Origin: Xylophilus ampelinus
Lineage (GTDB): Bacteria > Pseudomonadota > Gammaproteobacteria > Burkholderiales > Burkholderiaceae_C
Length of the DNA: 13,753 nt
Direction: 5' to 3'
NCBI RefSeq assembly: GCF_901875635.1
Contig: NZ_CABFMN010000001.1
Span: forward strand, 1 to 13,753
Positions 1 through 9,910 of this stretch are shown piece by piece. The notes under the pieces were generated by a model that searched no databases, had not been told where the DNA came from, and worked only from the letters and a program-made list of their open reading frames with translations. How positions within the stretch are numbered: the stretch's first letter is position 1; every line of letters begins with the position of its first letter. The position numbers and the translations under genes were made by a program.

Positions 1-1
1 G

Positions 2-721
2 GCCGCGCTGGCCGCGCGCGCCACGCCCCACACCTGCGTGCACGGCGGCGAGGGCGAGGTCGCCACCTCCCGCCAGCTAGGCCTGTGCGAATGCCACCGC
101 TGTGGCGCCGTCTGGCAGGACGCTCAGGACGGCGAGCACTGCGAACGCTGCGGCGCCCGGCTGCGCCACCGCAAGACCGACAGCATCCGCCGCACCTGGG
201 CGCTGCTGATCTCGGCGGCCATCATGTACCTGCCCGCCAACCTGCTGCCGGTGATGATCACCAAGAGCCTGTTCGGCACGCAGCAGGACACCATCCTGAG
301 CGGCGTCATCTATTTCTGGGTCTCGGGCTCGTACGGGCTGGCGGCGCTGATCTTCACGGCCAGCTTCCTGGTGCCGCTGTTCAAGCTGGCGGCACTGTTC
401 GTGCTGGTGGTGCTGGCGCAGCGGCGCAGCACCTGGCGCCAGCGCGAACGGGCGCGCCTGTACCACGGGCTGGAGTTCATCGGCCGCTGGTCGATGCTCG
501 ACGTGTTCGTGGTGTCGCTGCTGGCCGGGCTGGTGCAGATCAAGGGCTTCGCGGTCATCACGGCGGGGGTCGGCATCGGGGCCTTCGCCGCGGTGGTGGT
601 CCTGACGATGCTGGCCTCGCTGAGCTTCGACCCGCGCCTGACCTGGGACACCGAGCCCGCCCCTTCACCCGAGACCGCGGCGCCGAATGCGCCCATCGCT
701 GCACGAGAGTCCATCGCATGA
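2..721 (+). CDS. pqiA: PqiA family inner-membrane protein (second PqiA domain), 5' end outside window
   Basis: This matches the C-terminal half of paraquat-inducible protein A, the multi-pass inner-membrane partner of the PqiB/PqiC lipid transport system. It begins with a zinc-ribbon-like pair of CxxC motifs (codons at 92-103 and 140-151). The YLPANLLPV helix typical of the family follows, then further hydrophobic helices, the GRWSMLDVFVVSLL segment and the FDPRLTWD end. The frame is open to the left edge without a stop. The residues before the zinc ribbon resemble the linker between the two halves of full-length PqiA, so the gene probably starts before the window. A GTG at 38 is the only nearby start and lacks a clear ribosome binding site. 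If domains one and two are separate genes here, as may occur in some Burkholderiales, GTG 38 could be real. The stop overlaps the pqiB start as ATGA, implying translational coupling. Confidence 0.88.
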   Translation, partial: AALAARATPHTCVHGGEGEVATSRQLGLCECHRCGAVWQDAQDGEHCERCGARLRHRKTDSIRRTWALLISAAIMYLPANLLPVMITKSLFGTQQDTILSGVIYFWVSGSYGLAALIFTASFLVPLFKLAALFVLVVLAQRRSTWRQRERARLYHGLEFIGRWSMLDVFVVSLLAGLVQIKGFAVITAGVGIGAFAAVVVLTMLASLSFDPRLTWDTEPAPSPETAAPNAPIAARESIA

Positions 722-2361
722 ACGAAGAAGTTCCCCCGCCCGCGGGACCCCAGCCCGCCGCGCCCCGCGTGGAGCGCCGGCGCGACTGGGTGCCCTCGCT
801 GATCTGGCTGATCCCGATCGTGGCGGCGCTGGTCGGCATCACGCTGGTGGCCAAGATCCTGTGGAACCGCGGGCCCGAGATCGTGCTGAGCTTCAAGACC
901 GCCGAGGGCCTGGAGGCCGGCAAGACGGCGGTGAAATACAAGGACGTGCAGATCGGCACCGTGCAGGCGATCCGCCTGTCGCGCGACCGCTCGCACGTGC
1001 GCGTGCAGGTGCAGCTCAACAAGGAGGCCGCCGACGGCTTCACCGCCAAGGACGCGCGCTACTGGGTGGTGCGCCCGCGCCTGGACACCTCGGGCATCTC
1101 CGGCCTGACCACGCTGCTCTCGGGCGCCTACATCGGCGCCGATGCCGGCACCGTCGACGAAACCACCGACGAGTTCGAGGGCCTGGAGCTGCCGCCCATC
1201 GTCACGCGCGATCTCAGCGGCCGGCAGTACACGCTGCGCGCCCGCGACATCGGCTCGCTGGACATCGGCTCGCCGGTGTACTTCCGGCGCATCAAGGTGG
1301 GGCAGGTGTCGTCCTTCGATCTCGACGGCGACGGCCGCGGCGTGACGATGCGCATCTTCGTGAATGCGCCCTACGACAAGTTCGTCGGCGCGAACACGCG
1401 CTTCTGGCACGCCAGCGGGCTCAACGTGCAACTGGGCGCCAGCGGGCTGACGGTGCGTACGCAGTCGCTGGCGACCATCCTGCTCGGTGGCGTCGCCTTC
1501 GCGGCGCCCGACGACGCGATGGGCCCGGTGGCGCAGGAGAACACCGCCTATGCGCTGGCCGACGACGAGACGACGGCCATGAAAGAGCCCGACGGGCCTT
1601 CGCAGACGATGCTGATGTACTTCAACCAGTCGCTGCGCGGCCTGGCGCCGGGCGCGCCGGTCGACTTCCGCGGCATCGTCCTGGGCGAGGTCAAATCCAT
1701 TGGCGTGCAGTTCGACCGCAGCGAGCGCGAGTTCCTGATGCCGGTGCTGATCACCGTCTACCCCGACCGGCTGCGCCGCGCCGCTGTGGCCAGCGGGCAG
1801 GCGCCGGCCGAATCGAAGTACACGCAGGAAGAGCGGCTGCGCTTCCTCATCGGCAAGGGCCTGCGCGCGCAGCTGCGCACCGGCAACCTGCTGACCGGCC
1901 AGGTGTACGTGGCGCTGGACTTCTTCCCCAAGGAGAAGCCGGTGAAGATCGACACGTCCGCGAACCCGATCCAACTGCCCACGGTGCAGAACAGCCTGGA
2001 CGAGATCCAGTCGCAGGTGCAGGAGATCGCGGCCAAGATCAACAAGATCCCCTTCGAGGAAATCTCCAGCGACCTGCGCAAGACCCTGCGCACGCTCGAC
2101 AAGACGCTCACCGCCGCCGAGAGCACCGTCACGCGGATCAACAACGACGTGACGCCCGAGATCGCGGCCGCCATGAAGGACGCGCGCAAGACCATCAACA
2201 CCGCCGACCGCACCCTGGCCGAGGACTCGCCGCTGCAGCAGGATCTGCGGCAGACGCTGCAGGAGTTGACGCGCACTGCGGGGTCGATCCGCGTGCTGAC
2301 GGACTACCTCGAGCGTCACCCCGAGTCGCTGCTGCGCGGCAAGCCGGACGACAAGAAATGA
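718..2361 (+). CDS. pqiB: PqiB, MCE-domain lipid transport protein
   Basis: This is a 547-residue protein, almost the same length as E. coli PqiB. After a short proline-rich cytosolic tail, a single membrane anchor lies at about residues 22-46. Three MCE domains follow, beginning near residues 53, 169 and 298, each with the family's 'L.xG.pVxyrgv.vG.V' pattern (for example the stretches around codons 910-960, 1250-1300 and 1640-1695). From about residue 425 to 520 the sequence is a charged helical region rich in heptad-like repeats. In PqiB this forms the long coiled-coil needle that, in known structures, stacks on MCE hexamer rings to bridge inner and outer membranes for lipid movement. It overlaps pqiA by ATGA at the start and pqiC by ATGA at the end. 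The ATG at 718 is chosen because of this overlap, although the frame is open far upstream. Confidence 0.95.
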   Translation: MNEEVPPPAGPQPAAPRVERRRDWVPSLIWLIPIVAALVGITLVAKILWNRGPEIVLSFKTAEGLEAGKTAVKYKDVQIGTVQAIRLSRDRSHVRVQVQLNKEAADGFTAKDARYWVVRPRLDTSGISGLTTLLSGAYIGADAGTVDETTDEFEGLELPPIVTRDLSGRQYTLRARDIGSLDIGSPVYFRRIKVGQVSSFDLDGDGRGVTMRIFVNAPYDKFVGANTRFWHASGLNVQLGASGLTVRTQSLATILLGGVAFAAPDDAMGPVAQENTAYALADDETTAMKEPDGPSQTMLMYFNQSLRGLAPGAPVDFRGIVLGEVKSIGVQFDRSEREFLMPVLITVYPDRLRRAAVASGQAPAESKYTQEERLRFLIGKGLRAQLRTGNLLTGQVYVALDFFPKEKPVKIDTSANPIQLPTVQNSLDEIQSQVQEIAAKINKIPFEEISSDLRKTLRTLDKTLTAAESTVTRINNDVTPEIAAAMKDARKTINTADRTLAEDSPLQQDLRQTLQELTRTAGSIRVLTDYLERHPESLLRGKPDDKK

Positions 2362-2963
2362 AGCATTCCCTCATCGTCGCCGCGGCCGTCGCCGCGCTGC
2401 TGTCCGCGTGTTCGAGCCCCGTCACGCGCTACTACACCCTGGCCGAGCCGGCGCCTGCGACAGCGCCGCGCAGTGCCACGCCGCTGTTCGTCGAGCTGGC
2501 GCCGCTGGCCTTGCCCGAGCGGCTGGCGCGGCCGCAGATGGTGGTGCGCAAGGCCGATGCCGCGAGCACCGAGGTCGAAGTGCTGGAGCAGCACCGGTGG
2601 TCGTCCTCCTTCGAGAGCGAACTGCGCGACGCGTTGGCCAGCGGCGTCGCCGCACGCCTGGGCGCGGCCGACTCCACCCGCGGTGGCCGGCAGACCGGCC
2701 AGCCGGCATGGCGCATCGCGGTGCAGGTGCGGCAGTTCGATGCCATCGACGGCACGCGGGTCGATGCAGCCCTGAGCTGGACCCTGCGGCGCACCGACGC
2801 CGACCGCAGCGCGGCCTGCCAGTGGTCGGCCAGCGAACCGGCCGGTGCAGGCATCGACGCGCTCGCCCAGGCGGCGCAGCGGCTGACGGCAAAGGCCTCG
2901 GAGGCGATCGCTCGGCATGTGGCGGCTGCTCAGGCAGGGACTCTCACCGACTGCCGGGTTTGA
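2358..2963 (+). CDS. pqiC: PqiC, outer-membrane lipoprotein of the Pqi lipid transport system
   Basis: This is a 201-residue protein of the PqiC/YmbA (ABC-type auxiliary, formerly DUF330) family. It has a lipoprotein signal peptide with the lipobox LSAC, so Cys18 is the predicted acylated residue after cleavage. The segment right after it (SSPVTRYYTL) is the family's conserved N-terminal strand. PqiC is known to sit at the inner face of the outer membrane and to receive the PqiB needle. The start ATG overlaps the pqiB stop, so the three genes form one operon. A terminator-like repeat begins a few bases after the stop, consistent with the operon ending here. The C-terminal part is alanine-rich with no other recognisable motif. 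Confidence 0.92.
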   Translation: MKHSLIVAAAVAALLSACSSPVTRYYTLAEPAPATAPRSATPLFVELAPLALPERLARPQMVVRKADAASTEVEVLEQHRWSSSFESELRDALASGVAARLGAADSTRGGRQTGQPAWRIAVQVRQFDAIDGTRVDAALSWTLRRTDADRSAACQWSASEPAGAGIDALAQAAQRLTAKASEAIARHVAAAQAGTLTDCRV

Positions 2964-2966
2964 GTA

Positions 2967-3023
2967 AAAGATGGCTGCAACGCCCGTCCAGCGGGCGCGA
3001 GCAGCTATCGATTTCGTAGCAAC
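2967..3023 (-). repeat. 3'-end hairpin repeat, copy 1 (reverse orientation)
   Basis: Read on the minus strand, this contains GCTACGAAATCGATAGC, then a GC-rich hairpin with arms GCGCCCG / CGGGCGT around a 5-nt loop, then GCAGCCAT and a short T-run. It is the same element as copy 2 (5967-6028) in opposite orientation, with one base missing from the first stem. It fills the gap between pqiC and the convergent gene ending at 3026. It may act as a bidirectional terminator or mRNA 3'-end stabiliser; that role is inferred. Confidence 0.75.
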
Positions 3024-3025
3024 GC

Positions 3026-3505
3026 TCAGCCTGCTCGCCGCCACCAGCGGCGCACGCCGAGGCGCCAGGCCCGCACGCGCCGCCATGGTGCGCTCTCGCG
3101 CACGCGTGCCAGCACGGCGTCCTTCCAGGCCTTCCAACGCGGGTACCAGCGCGCGAACCACCCCAGCCGCATGAGCGTCGGCTGCACCAGCTGGAACAGC
3201 CGCGCCAGCACGGCCGTGCCCAGCAGCTTGGCGCCGCCGAGCAGCAGCAGTCCCGTGAGCACATGGCCGCGTCCGAAGAGCGCGAGCGCCAGCAGCTTGA
3301 CCGGGATCAGCGCCAGCGTCGGCACGCCGAAGGCCAGCAGCGCCGCCCACGGCGGCAGGCCGCGCACCCAGCCCTCCAGCCGTGCCCACAGCGGCAGCCG
3401 GGCGAGCCGCCCGACCAGCGCGGCGAGCGGTTCCCAGCCCCATTCCTCGAAGAGAAGTAGGGGCACCAGGAGGGCGGTGCCGATGGCGCGCAGCAGGCGT
3501 TTCAT
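3026..3505 (-). CDS. Small multi-pass membrane protein, function unknown
   Basis: This is a 159-residue protein I recognise only as the kind of 'putative transmembrane protein' seen in Burkholderiales genomes. A short hydrophobic segment lies at about residues 8-19, a strong one at 53-77, and another at about 80-105. The C-terminal third is very rich in Trp and Arg (WFARWYPRWKAW, then WWRRAG at the end), so it is a basic amphipathic tail likely to lie on the cytosolic membrane face. High G/C at third codon positions supports this frame over the overlapping ones on the plus strand. It ends right beside repeat copy 1 and is divergent from tex. Upstream of its ATG there is no purine-rich ribosome site; a TAGGCT box lies 6 nt before the ATG, so a leaderless transcript is possible. 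Confidence 0.75.
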   Translation of the reverse strand: MKRLLRAIGTALLVPLLLFEEWGWEPLAALVGRLARLPLWARLEGWVRGLPPWAALLAFGVPTLALIPVKLLALALFGRGHVLTGLLLLGGAKLLGTAVLARLFQLVQPTLMRLGWFARWYPRWKAWKDAVLARVRESAPWRRVRAWRLGVRRWWRRAG

Positions 3506-3586
3506 GGGGGGAGCCTAACCGCCCGGCCGCTGTACCGCCCTATGGCAAACTTCCGCGCTTTTCCCCAGGGCAGACCCGAAGAAAGC

Positions 3587-5965
<2,379 letters not shown>

Positions 5966-5966
5966 C

Positions 5967-6028
5967 GTTGCTATCGAATCGATAGCTGCTTGCGCCCGCT
6001 GCACGGGCGCTGCTGCCATTTTTGGCTT
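5967..6028 (+). repeat. 3'-end hairpin repeat, copy 2, terminator-like
   Basis: This starts one base after the tex stop. A 17-nt near-perfect palindrome (GCTATCGAATCGATAGC, 5970-5986) is followed by a perfect 7-bp GC stem (GCGCCCG / CGGGCGC, 5992-6010, loop CTGCA). The small hairpin GCCATTTTTGGC with a T5 run follows at 6015-6026. This is the best-formed copy and probably ends the tex transcript. Copies 1, 3 and 4 share the first module, and copy 1 shares all of it. Confidence 0.78.
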
Positions 6029-6086
6029 GCAAGCGCAGATCGCCCCCAGCCTTCGGGCCGGTACGCTCGATCTGACGAAAAATCAT

Positions 6087-6169
6087 GTCAAACTTGACTG
6101 GATGAAGTGACACAAGCCATTGATTGAAAAGGATTTTGAGAGAAAATATCTTCTCAAAAATCTTCTCAA
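6087..6169 (+). promoter_or_regulatory. Promoter/operator region of the HipA-like kinase gene
   Basis: This is an AT-rich stretch in an otherwise very GC-rich window. Inverted repeats GATTTTGAGA (6132-6141) and TCTCAAAAATC (6152-6162) flank a 10-nt spacer. The half-site ATCTTCTCAA occurs twice in direct orientation, 12 bp apart (6148-6157 and 6160-6169). A possible promoter has TTGATT (6120-6125) as -35 and GAAAAT (6142-6147) as -10, with a 16-nt gap, which places the -10 inside the repeat spacer. A separate small palindrome, GTCAA-AC-TTGAC, lies at 6087-6098. Operators inside promoters are typical of HipA/HipB-type autoregulation. Here the likely binder is the winged helix of the downstream protein itself, which is inference. 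Confidence 0.5.
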
Positions 6170-6173
6170 TCCG

Positions 6174-7556
6174 ATGCCTGCCGCTTCCGTGTCTGCCGAT
6201 GCCCTGCGCCAGCGCCTGGCCCTCCAGGCACCCGTGGGTGCGGGCGATCTGGCCACGGCCCTGGGCATCAGCGTGCCGACCGTTCATCGCCTGCTGGCGC
6301 GGCTGGCGCTTGACGAACTCGTCACGGCAGGACGCGCACGCCGCACCCGCTATGGGCTGTCCCGAGCCCTGCGCGGCGGAACGTCCCACCTGCCCGTGCA
6401 TGCGGTGGACGGGGCGGGGCGCCTTCAGGCCGTGGGTCCGCTGAAGCTGCTGCGGCCAGAAGGCAGCTGGCTCGACCTGTCCGGCACCGACTGGCCGGTG
6501 CCCGAGGAGGCCACCGACGGCTGGTGGCCCGGCCTCCCGTACCCGCTGCAGCAGATGCGCCCGCAGGGCTACATGGGCCGGCAGTTCGCTCGCGCCGAGC
6601 ACCGCCGGCTCCAGGTGCCGGCCGACGTGATGCAGTGGAGCGACGACGACGCGCTCTTCGCCATGGCCCAGGCCGGCAGCGACCTCAGCGGCAACCTCAT
6701 CGTCGGCGAAGCTGCCGCCGAGCTGTGGCTGGCCGAGCGCGCGGCGGGCATCGAACCGGTGGCGCCGGGCGCATTGGCGGCGCACTACCTCGCCCAGGCG
6801 GCCCAGGCCGTGTCGGCCGGCGTGGCCGGCTCCAGCGCGGCAGGCGAGTTCCCCAAGTTCACGGCGCGGCGCGCGCAGGGCGGTGCGGCGACGCCGCATG
6901 TCATCGTCAAGTTCTCCGGTACGGAGGAGTCCGCCACGGTGCGGCGCTGGTCCGACCTTCTGGTCTGCGAGCACTTGGCGCTGGCCCACGCAGCCACGCT
7001 GCCCGGCCTGCGCGCGGCCCGCAGCCGGGTGCTGGAGGCGGGCGGGCGCACCTTCCTCGAAGTCGAACGCTTCGACCGCCACGGGGAGGCCGGCCGCAGC
7101 CCGCTGGTGGCGCTCGACGTCGCCAATGCTGCCTTCGTCGGGAGCCCCAGCGCCGACTGGCCGGCGCTGATGGCGCGTCTGGCCGCGTTGGGACTGGTGG
7201 ACGAGGGCACGCAGGCGGCCGTCTGGCGTCTCTGGTGGTTCGGCCGCCTGATCGCCAACACCGACATGCACACCGGCAACCTGGTTTTCGTGCCCGCCGC
7301 CGGCCGGCTGCAACTGGCGCCGGCCTACGACATGCTGCCCATGCGCTTCGCCCCGCTGCCCGGCGGCGAACTGCCCACGCGCTCGGTCGAGCTGGCCTTG
7401 CCCGTGCCGGACCAGCGCGCGGCCTGGCTGGACGCATGCACCGCCGCCCTCGGCTTCTGGAACGAGGCCGCGGGCGACGCGCGCATCGGCGAGGGCTTTC
7501 GCGCCGTCTGCGCCGAACACGCGGCCGCGCTGACGCGCCTGCAGGACAAGGCATGA
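6174..7556 (+). CDS. yjjJ: HipA-family Ser/Thr kinase toxin with fused N-terminal winged helix (YjjJ-like)
   Basis: This is a 460-residue protein. Residues ~15-65 form a helix-turn-helix/winged helix (DLATALGISVPTVHRLLARL, then a basic wing). The rest is a HipA-type kinase: the HVIVKFSG lysine strand, the ERFDRHG segment, catalytic loop NTDMHTGN (residues 362-369, Asp364 as catalytic base) and metal-binding AYDMLP (Asp386). HipA kinases phosphorylate translation factors such as tRNA synthetases and cause growth arrest. The YjjJ branch is recognised by its built-in DNA-binding domain in place of a separate HipB antitoxin, and no hipB-like gene lies beside it. ATG 6174 is chosen over the in-frame TTG at 6120 because the codons between them are AT-rich, lie over the operator-like repeats, and precede the first typical residues. 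No good ribosome site is visible. Its stop overlaps an ATG of the next frame at 7553. Confidence 0.88.
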   Translation: MPAASVSADALRQRLALQAPVGAGDLATALGISVPTVHRLLARLALDELVTAGRARRTRYGLSRALRGGTSHLPVHAVDGAGRLQAVGPLKLLRPEGSWLDLSGTDWPVPEEATDGWWPGLPYPLQQMRPQGYMGRQFARAEHRRLQVPADVMQWSDDDALFAMAQAGSDLSGNLIVGEAAAELWLAERAAGIEPVAPGALAAHYLAQAAQAVSAGVAGSSAAGEFPKFTARRAQGGAATPHVIVKFSGTEESATVRRWSDLLVCEHLALAHAATLPGLRAARSRVLEAGGRTFLEVERFDRHGEAGRSPLVALDVANAAFVGSPSADWPALMARLAALGLVDEGTQAAVWRLWWFGRLIANTDMHTGNLVFVPAAGRLQLAPAYDMLPMRFAPLPGGELPTRSVELALPVPDQRAAWLDACTAALGFWNEAAGDARIGEGFRAVCAEHAAALTRLQDKA

Positions 7557-7606
7557 CGTCGGCCTGCAACGCGGCGGGCACTGCTCTTGCACAATCCCGA
7601 CCCGCC

Positions 7607-8677
7607 ATGAAAGCCCTGCGCCTCTACGCCGGCCCCGCCGCCCGTGCCCACATCGCCGAGCACGGCCTGTCGCCCGCCGACGTGCGCGTGGTCCCCGGCG
7701 CGGCCGGCGGGCCCAAGGGCCTGATCCTCGGCCCGCTCGACCGCTTCCTCTTCGGCGAATGGCTGCCGCAGTCGAGCCAGCCGGTGGACTTCGTCGGCGC
7801 CTCCATCGGCGCCTGGCGACTCGCGACGGCCTGCCTCGACGATCCTGCCGAGGCCTTCGCCCGCTTCGAGCGCGACTACGTGCAGCAGCGCTTCGACACG
7901 CCCAGGGGCGGCAGGCGCATGGGCGCGGCCGAGGTCAGCGCGAATTTCGCGCAGAGCCTCCAGGGCTTCTTCGGCGGCCGCGCCGGCGAGGTGCTGGCGC
8001 ATCCGCGCTACCGGCTCCACATCGTGACCGCCCGCGGGCGCCACATCCTGGGCCGGGAAGGCAGGGCGCGCACGGTGGCCGGTTACCTGGGTGCCTTCGC
8101 CAGCAACAGCCTGAGCCGCCGCAGCCTGGGCGCGTGGCTGGAACGCTGCGTGTTCTCCACGCCGGGTTCGTCGTTGCCGTTCGACACGCTGGACTTCCGC
8201 ACGCGCCGCATCGAGCTGGCGGAGGGCAACTTCCAGCCGGCGCTGCAGGCCTCGTGCTCTATCCCTTTCGTGCTGCAGGCCGTGCACGACATCCCCGGCG
8301 GACCGCCCGGCGCCTACTGGGATGGCGGCATCACCGACTACCACCTGCACCTGAAGTACAGCAACCCCGACGGCATCGTGCTGTACCCGCATTTCCAGAA
8401 GGCCGTGGTGCCCGGCTGGCTCGACAAGGGCTTGAAGTGGCGGCACCGCGCCACGCCTTTTCTCGACCGCATGGTGGTCGTGGCGCCCGACCCCGATTGG
8501 GTGCGCACGCTGCCGCGCGGCAAGTTGCCCGACCGCACCGATTTCACCGGCTATGCCGGCGACAGCGACGCGCGCATCGCCGCGTGGACCACGGCGGTGG
8601 GCGAGGCGGGGCGGCTGGCCGACGAGTGGGCGGAGTGGCTGCGCCGGCCCGATCCGACCGCGGTGGTGCCCCTGTAG
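7607..8677 (+). CDS. Patatin-like phospholipase family protein
   Basis: This is a 356-residue protein with the patatin catalytic signature. A glycine-rich oxyanion segment, PGAAGGPKGL, lies near residues 28-38. The nucleophile elbow GASIG has Ser66, and the DGG motif in YWDGGITDYH has the dyad partner Asp239. Patatins are acyl hydrolases acting on lipids; the substrate cannot be told here. No signal peptide or membrane segment is seen, so it is probably cytosolic. The start is uncertain. ATG 7553 overlaps the kinase stop (ATGA), but the first 18 residues from it look unconserved. ATG 7607 begins MKALRLYAGP, which fits the family better. A CACAAT box at 7590-7595 could be a -10 element giving a very short leader. 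It converges on the next gene with only 5 bp between stops. Confidence 0.87.
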   Translation: MKALRLYAGPAARAHIAEHGLSPADVRVVPGAAGGPKGLILGPLDRFLFGEWLPQSSQPVDFVGASIGAWRLATACLDDPAEAFARFERDYVQQRFDTPRGGRRMGAAEVSANFAQSLQGFFGGRAGEVLAHPRYRLHIVTARGRHILGREGRARTVAGYLGAFASNSLSRRSLGAWLERCVFSTPGSSLPFDTLDFRTRRIELAEGNFQPALQASCSIPFVLQAVHDIPGGPPGAYWDGGITDYHLHLKYSNPDGIVLYPHFQKAVVPGWLDKGLKWRHRATPFLDRMVVVAPDPDWVRTLPRGKLPDRTDFTGYAGDSDARIAAWTTAVGEAGRLADEWAEWLRRPDPTAVVPL

Positions 8678-8682
8678 CCGTC

Positions 8683-9444
8683 TTAGGACTTCAACGCCAG
8701 CGGGACGGGAATGCGCAGGTCGCCGCCGGCGTAGGGGTTGGTGTGGCGGGCCAGTTGCCAGAACACCAGGGTCAGTGCCAGGGCGAAGACGGCGAGGATG
8801 AGCCGCCCCGCAGGCGGCCGGTCCATGTGGCAGACCGCCAGCGCCACGGCGGCGAAGAACGCCAGCATGAGCACGAGCGTCCATTGGCTGTTGTCCGTCG
8901 TGTCGGTCCCGATCAGAAGCCGGCGATCGCGGGCTTCCTGCAACTCGCCGGTGGCGCGCATCCACTCGGCGGCCAGGGCCGGCCGCATGCCGCCCATGCC
9001 GGCGTCTGCGACGCCCATCACACGCATCGCCTTCAAGGCGGCCGTCGCGCGTGGATCCGCGACCTGGTTGGCGTCCCGGCCCCACTCGGCGTCGGCGACG
9101 GCGGCGCGGTAGTCCTCCAGCAGGGCCGCGGCGGTGGGCTGCTGCGGCGCCGCCGATTCGGCGAGCACCGTGAGCCGATTGAAGGCGAGGGCTTCCTTGA
9201 ACGCGGCGTCGACCGCCTGGCGCTGCTGTGCCCAGAGGTCCGCGGCCAGAAATCCGAGGAGGAGCGCGAACAGCACCGTGACGATCTGGAACGCCGGCCC
9301 CACGGGAAGCAGCCGGGCATTCCGCAAATGACGGCGGTGCAGCAGTTGCAGCACCCCGGCGGAGGCGGCGAACAGGACGAGGCCATAAGCGGCGCAGACG
9401 AGCAATTGCGCCCAGGCAGGAAGAAGGAAGACGTGGTCGAGCAT
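8683..9444 (-). CDS. DUF4239 / bestrophin-like membrane protein
   Basis: This is a 253-residue protein with helices at about residues 11-34, 51-70, 188-206 and 213-231, that is, two N-terminal and two C-terminal helices around a ~115-residue soluble helical region. The motif FQIVTVLFALLLGF followed by W.....A.....EA and a later DYR..V...EW matches the DUF4239 (bestrophin-like) pattern as I know it. So does the C-terminal MDRPPAG....I. Function is unknown; channel activity is suggested only by the distant bestrophin link. The stop (TAA) lies 5 bp from the patatin gene stop. The ATG lacks an obvious ribosome site, and a GTGCGC-aacg-GCGCAC hairpin (9457-9472) sits in its leader. It is divergent from the 73-residue gene. 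Confidence 0.78.
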   Translation of the reverse strand: MLDHVFLLPAWAQLLVCAAYGLVLFAASAGVLQLLHRRHLRNARLLPVGPAFQIVTVLFALLLGFLAADLWAQQRQAVDAAFKEALAFNRLTVLAESAAPQQPTAAALLEDYRAAVADAEWGRDANQVADPRATAALKAMRVMGVADAGMGGMRPALAAEWMRATGELQEARDRRLLIGTDTTDNSQWTLVLMLAFFAAVALAVCHMDRPPAGRLILAVFALALTLVFWQLARHTNPYAGGDLRIPVPLALKS

Positions 9445-9545
9445 GGCGGTGACGCGGTGCGCAACGGCGCACGCGGCGGGCCGGATCGTAGCCCGTCCGA
9501 TCTCCGCGCCCGTGTGCCGACGCCGTGCTGCGGGTGCCGCGGCGC

Positions 9546-9574
9546 CATACTGGCGGCATTCACACCCTGGAGGA
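9546..9574 (+). promoter_or_regulatory. Possible -10 element and ribosome binding site for the 73-residue membrane protein
   Basis: CATACT at 9546-9551 resembles a sigma70 -10 box, but no convincing -35 is seen. CTGGAGGA at 9567-9574 is a strong Shine-Dalgarno, 8 nt before the ATG at 9583, and is the clearest ribosome site in this part of the window. It is what fixes the start of the short gene, whose frame is open far upstream. Confidence 0.4.
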
Positions 9575-9582
9575 CCTCAACC

Positions 9583-9804
9583 ATGAACGCCACCCGCATC
9601 GTCGGCCTTGTGCTCATCGTCGCCGGCATCGCCGCCCTGGGCCTGGGCGGCTTCAGCTTCACCAAGGAAACGCACCAAGCCAAGATCGGCCCGATCGAAC
9701 TCTCCGTGAAAGAGAAGGAAACCGTGAGCTTCCCGACCTGGGCCGGCGTGGCGGCGATCGTGGTGGGTGGCGCGCTGCTGGTGCTGGGCGGCAAGAAGGG
9801 TTGA
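9583..9804 (+). CDS. Two-helix small membrane protein (73 aa), function unknown
   Basis: The protein has two hydrophobic helices, at about residues 5-22 and 51-68. Between them is a polar, extracytoplasmic-looking loop with the segments FTKETHQAKIGPIELSV and KEKETVSFPTW, ending in GGKKG. Small proteins of this plan (two helices around an 'xIGPIxL' loop) are common in proteobacteria, and I know no function for them. The real start is ATG 9583, fixed by the strong GGAGG ribosome site 8 nt upstream. The long open frame before it is an accidental read-through of GC-rich DNA over two neighbouring genes on either strand. It is followed within 15 bp by repeat copy 3 and is divergent from the DUF4239-like gene. 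Confidence 0.8.
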   Translation: MNATRIVGLVLIVAGIAALGLGGFSFTKETHQAKIGPIELSVKEKETVSFPTWAGVAAIVVGGALLVLGGKKG

Positions 9805-9814
9805 GTCTTCTCAG

Positions 9815-9880
9815 CCGCTATCGAATGCATAGCAGCTCGCGCAGGCGGGGCGGGCATCGCGGGCCGATGTGGCCCTCAAA
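9815..9880 (+). repeat. 3'-end hairpin repeat, copy 3
   Basis: This has the first module GCTATCGAATGCATAGC (9817-9833), where only five base pairs form. A CGCAGGCGGGGCGGGC middle section follows, then the hairpin GGGCC-GATGT-GGCCC (9861-9875). Copy 4 matches it without gaps over about 65 bases at roughly three-quarters identity, so copies 3 and 4 form one subtype. It lies between the convergent 73-residue protein gene and the alcohol dehydrogenase gene. Confidence 0.72.
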
Positions 9881-9910
9881 TACGCGGCATCTGCCCGCGG
9901 GAGCTTCCGT

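Noticed and set aside
310..2319. 669-codon minus-strand frame opposite pqiA/pqiB
   Set aside because: It is low-complexity Arg/His/Gln-rich translation with no domain, fully covered by recognisable pqi genes on the other strand.
6120..6173. TTG start giving an 18-residue longer HipA-like kinase
   Set aside because: The extension is AT-rich, lies over the repeat/promoter cluster, and has no ribosome site; the ATG at 6174 leads directly into the winged helix.
6174..8677. Kinase plus patatin-like lipase as a two-gene anti-phage defence system
   Set aside because: Patatin effectors in CBASS-type defence need a nucleotide cyclase partner, and none is present. The neighbours are housekeeping genes and the spacing suggests separate promoters.
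7325..9559. 744-codon minus-strand frame across the patatin and DUF4239-like genes
   Set aside because: It runs through several real genes in the wrong frame; Gly/Arg-rich with no motif.
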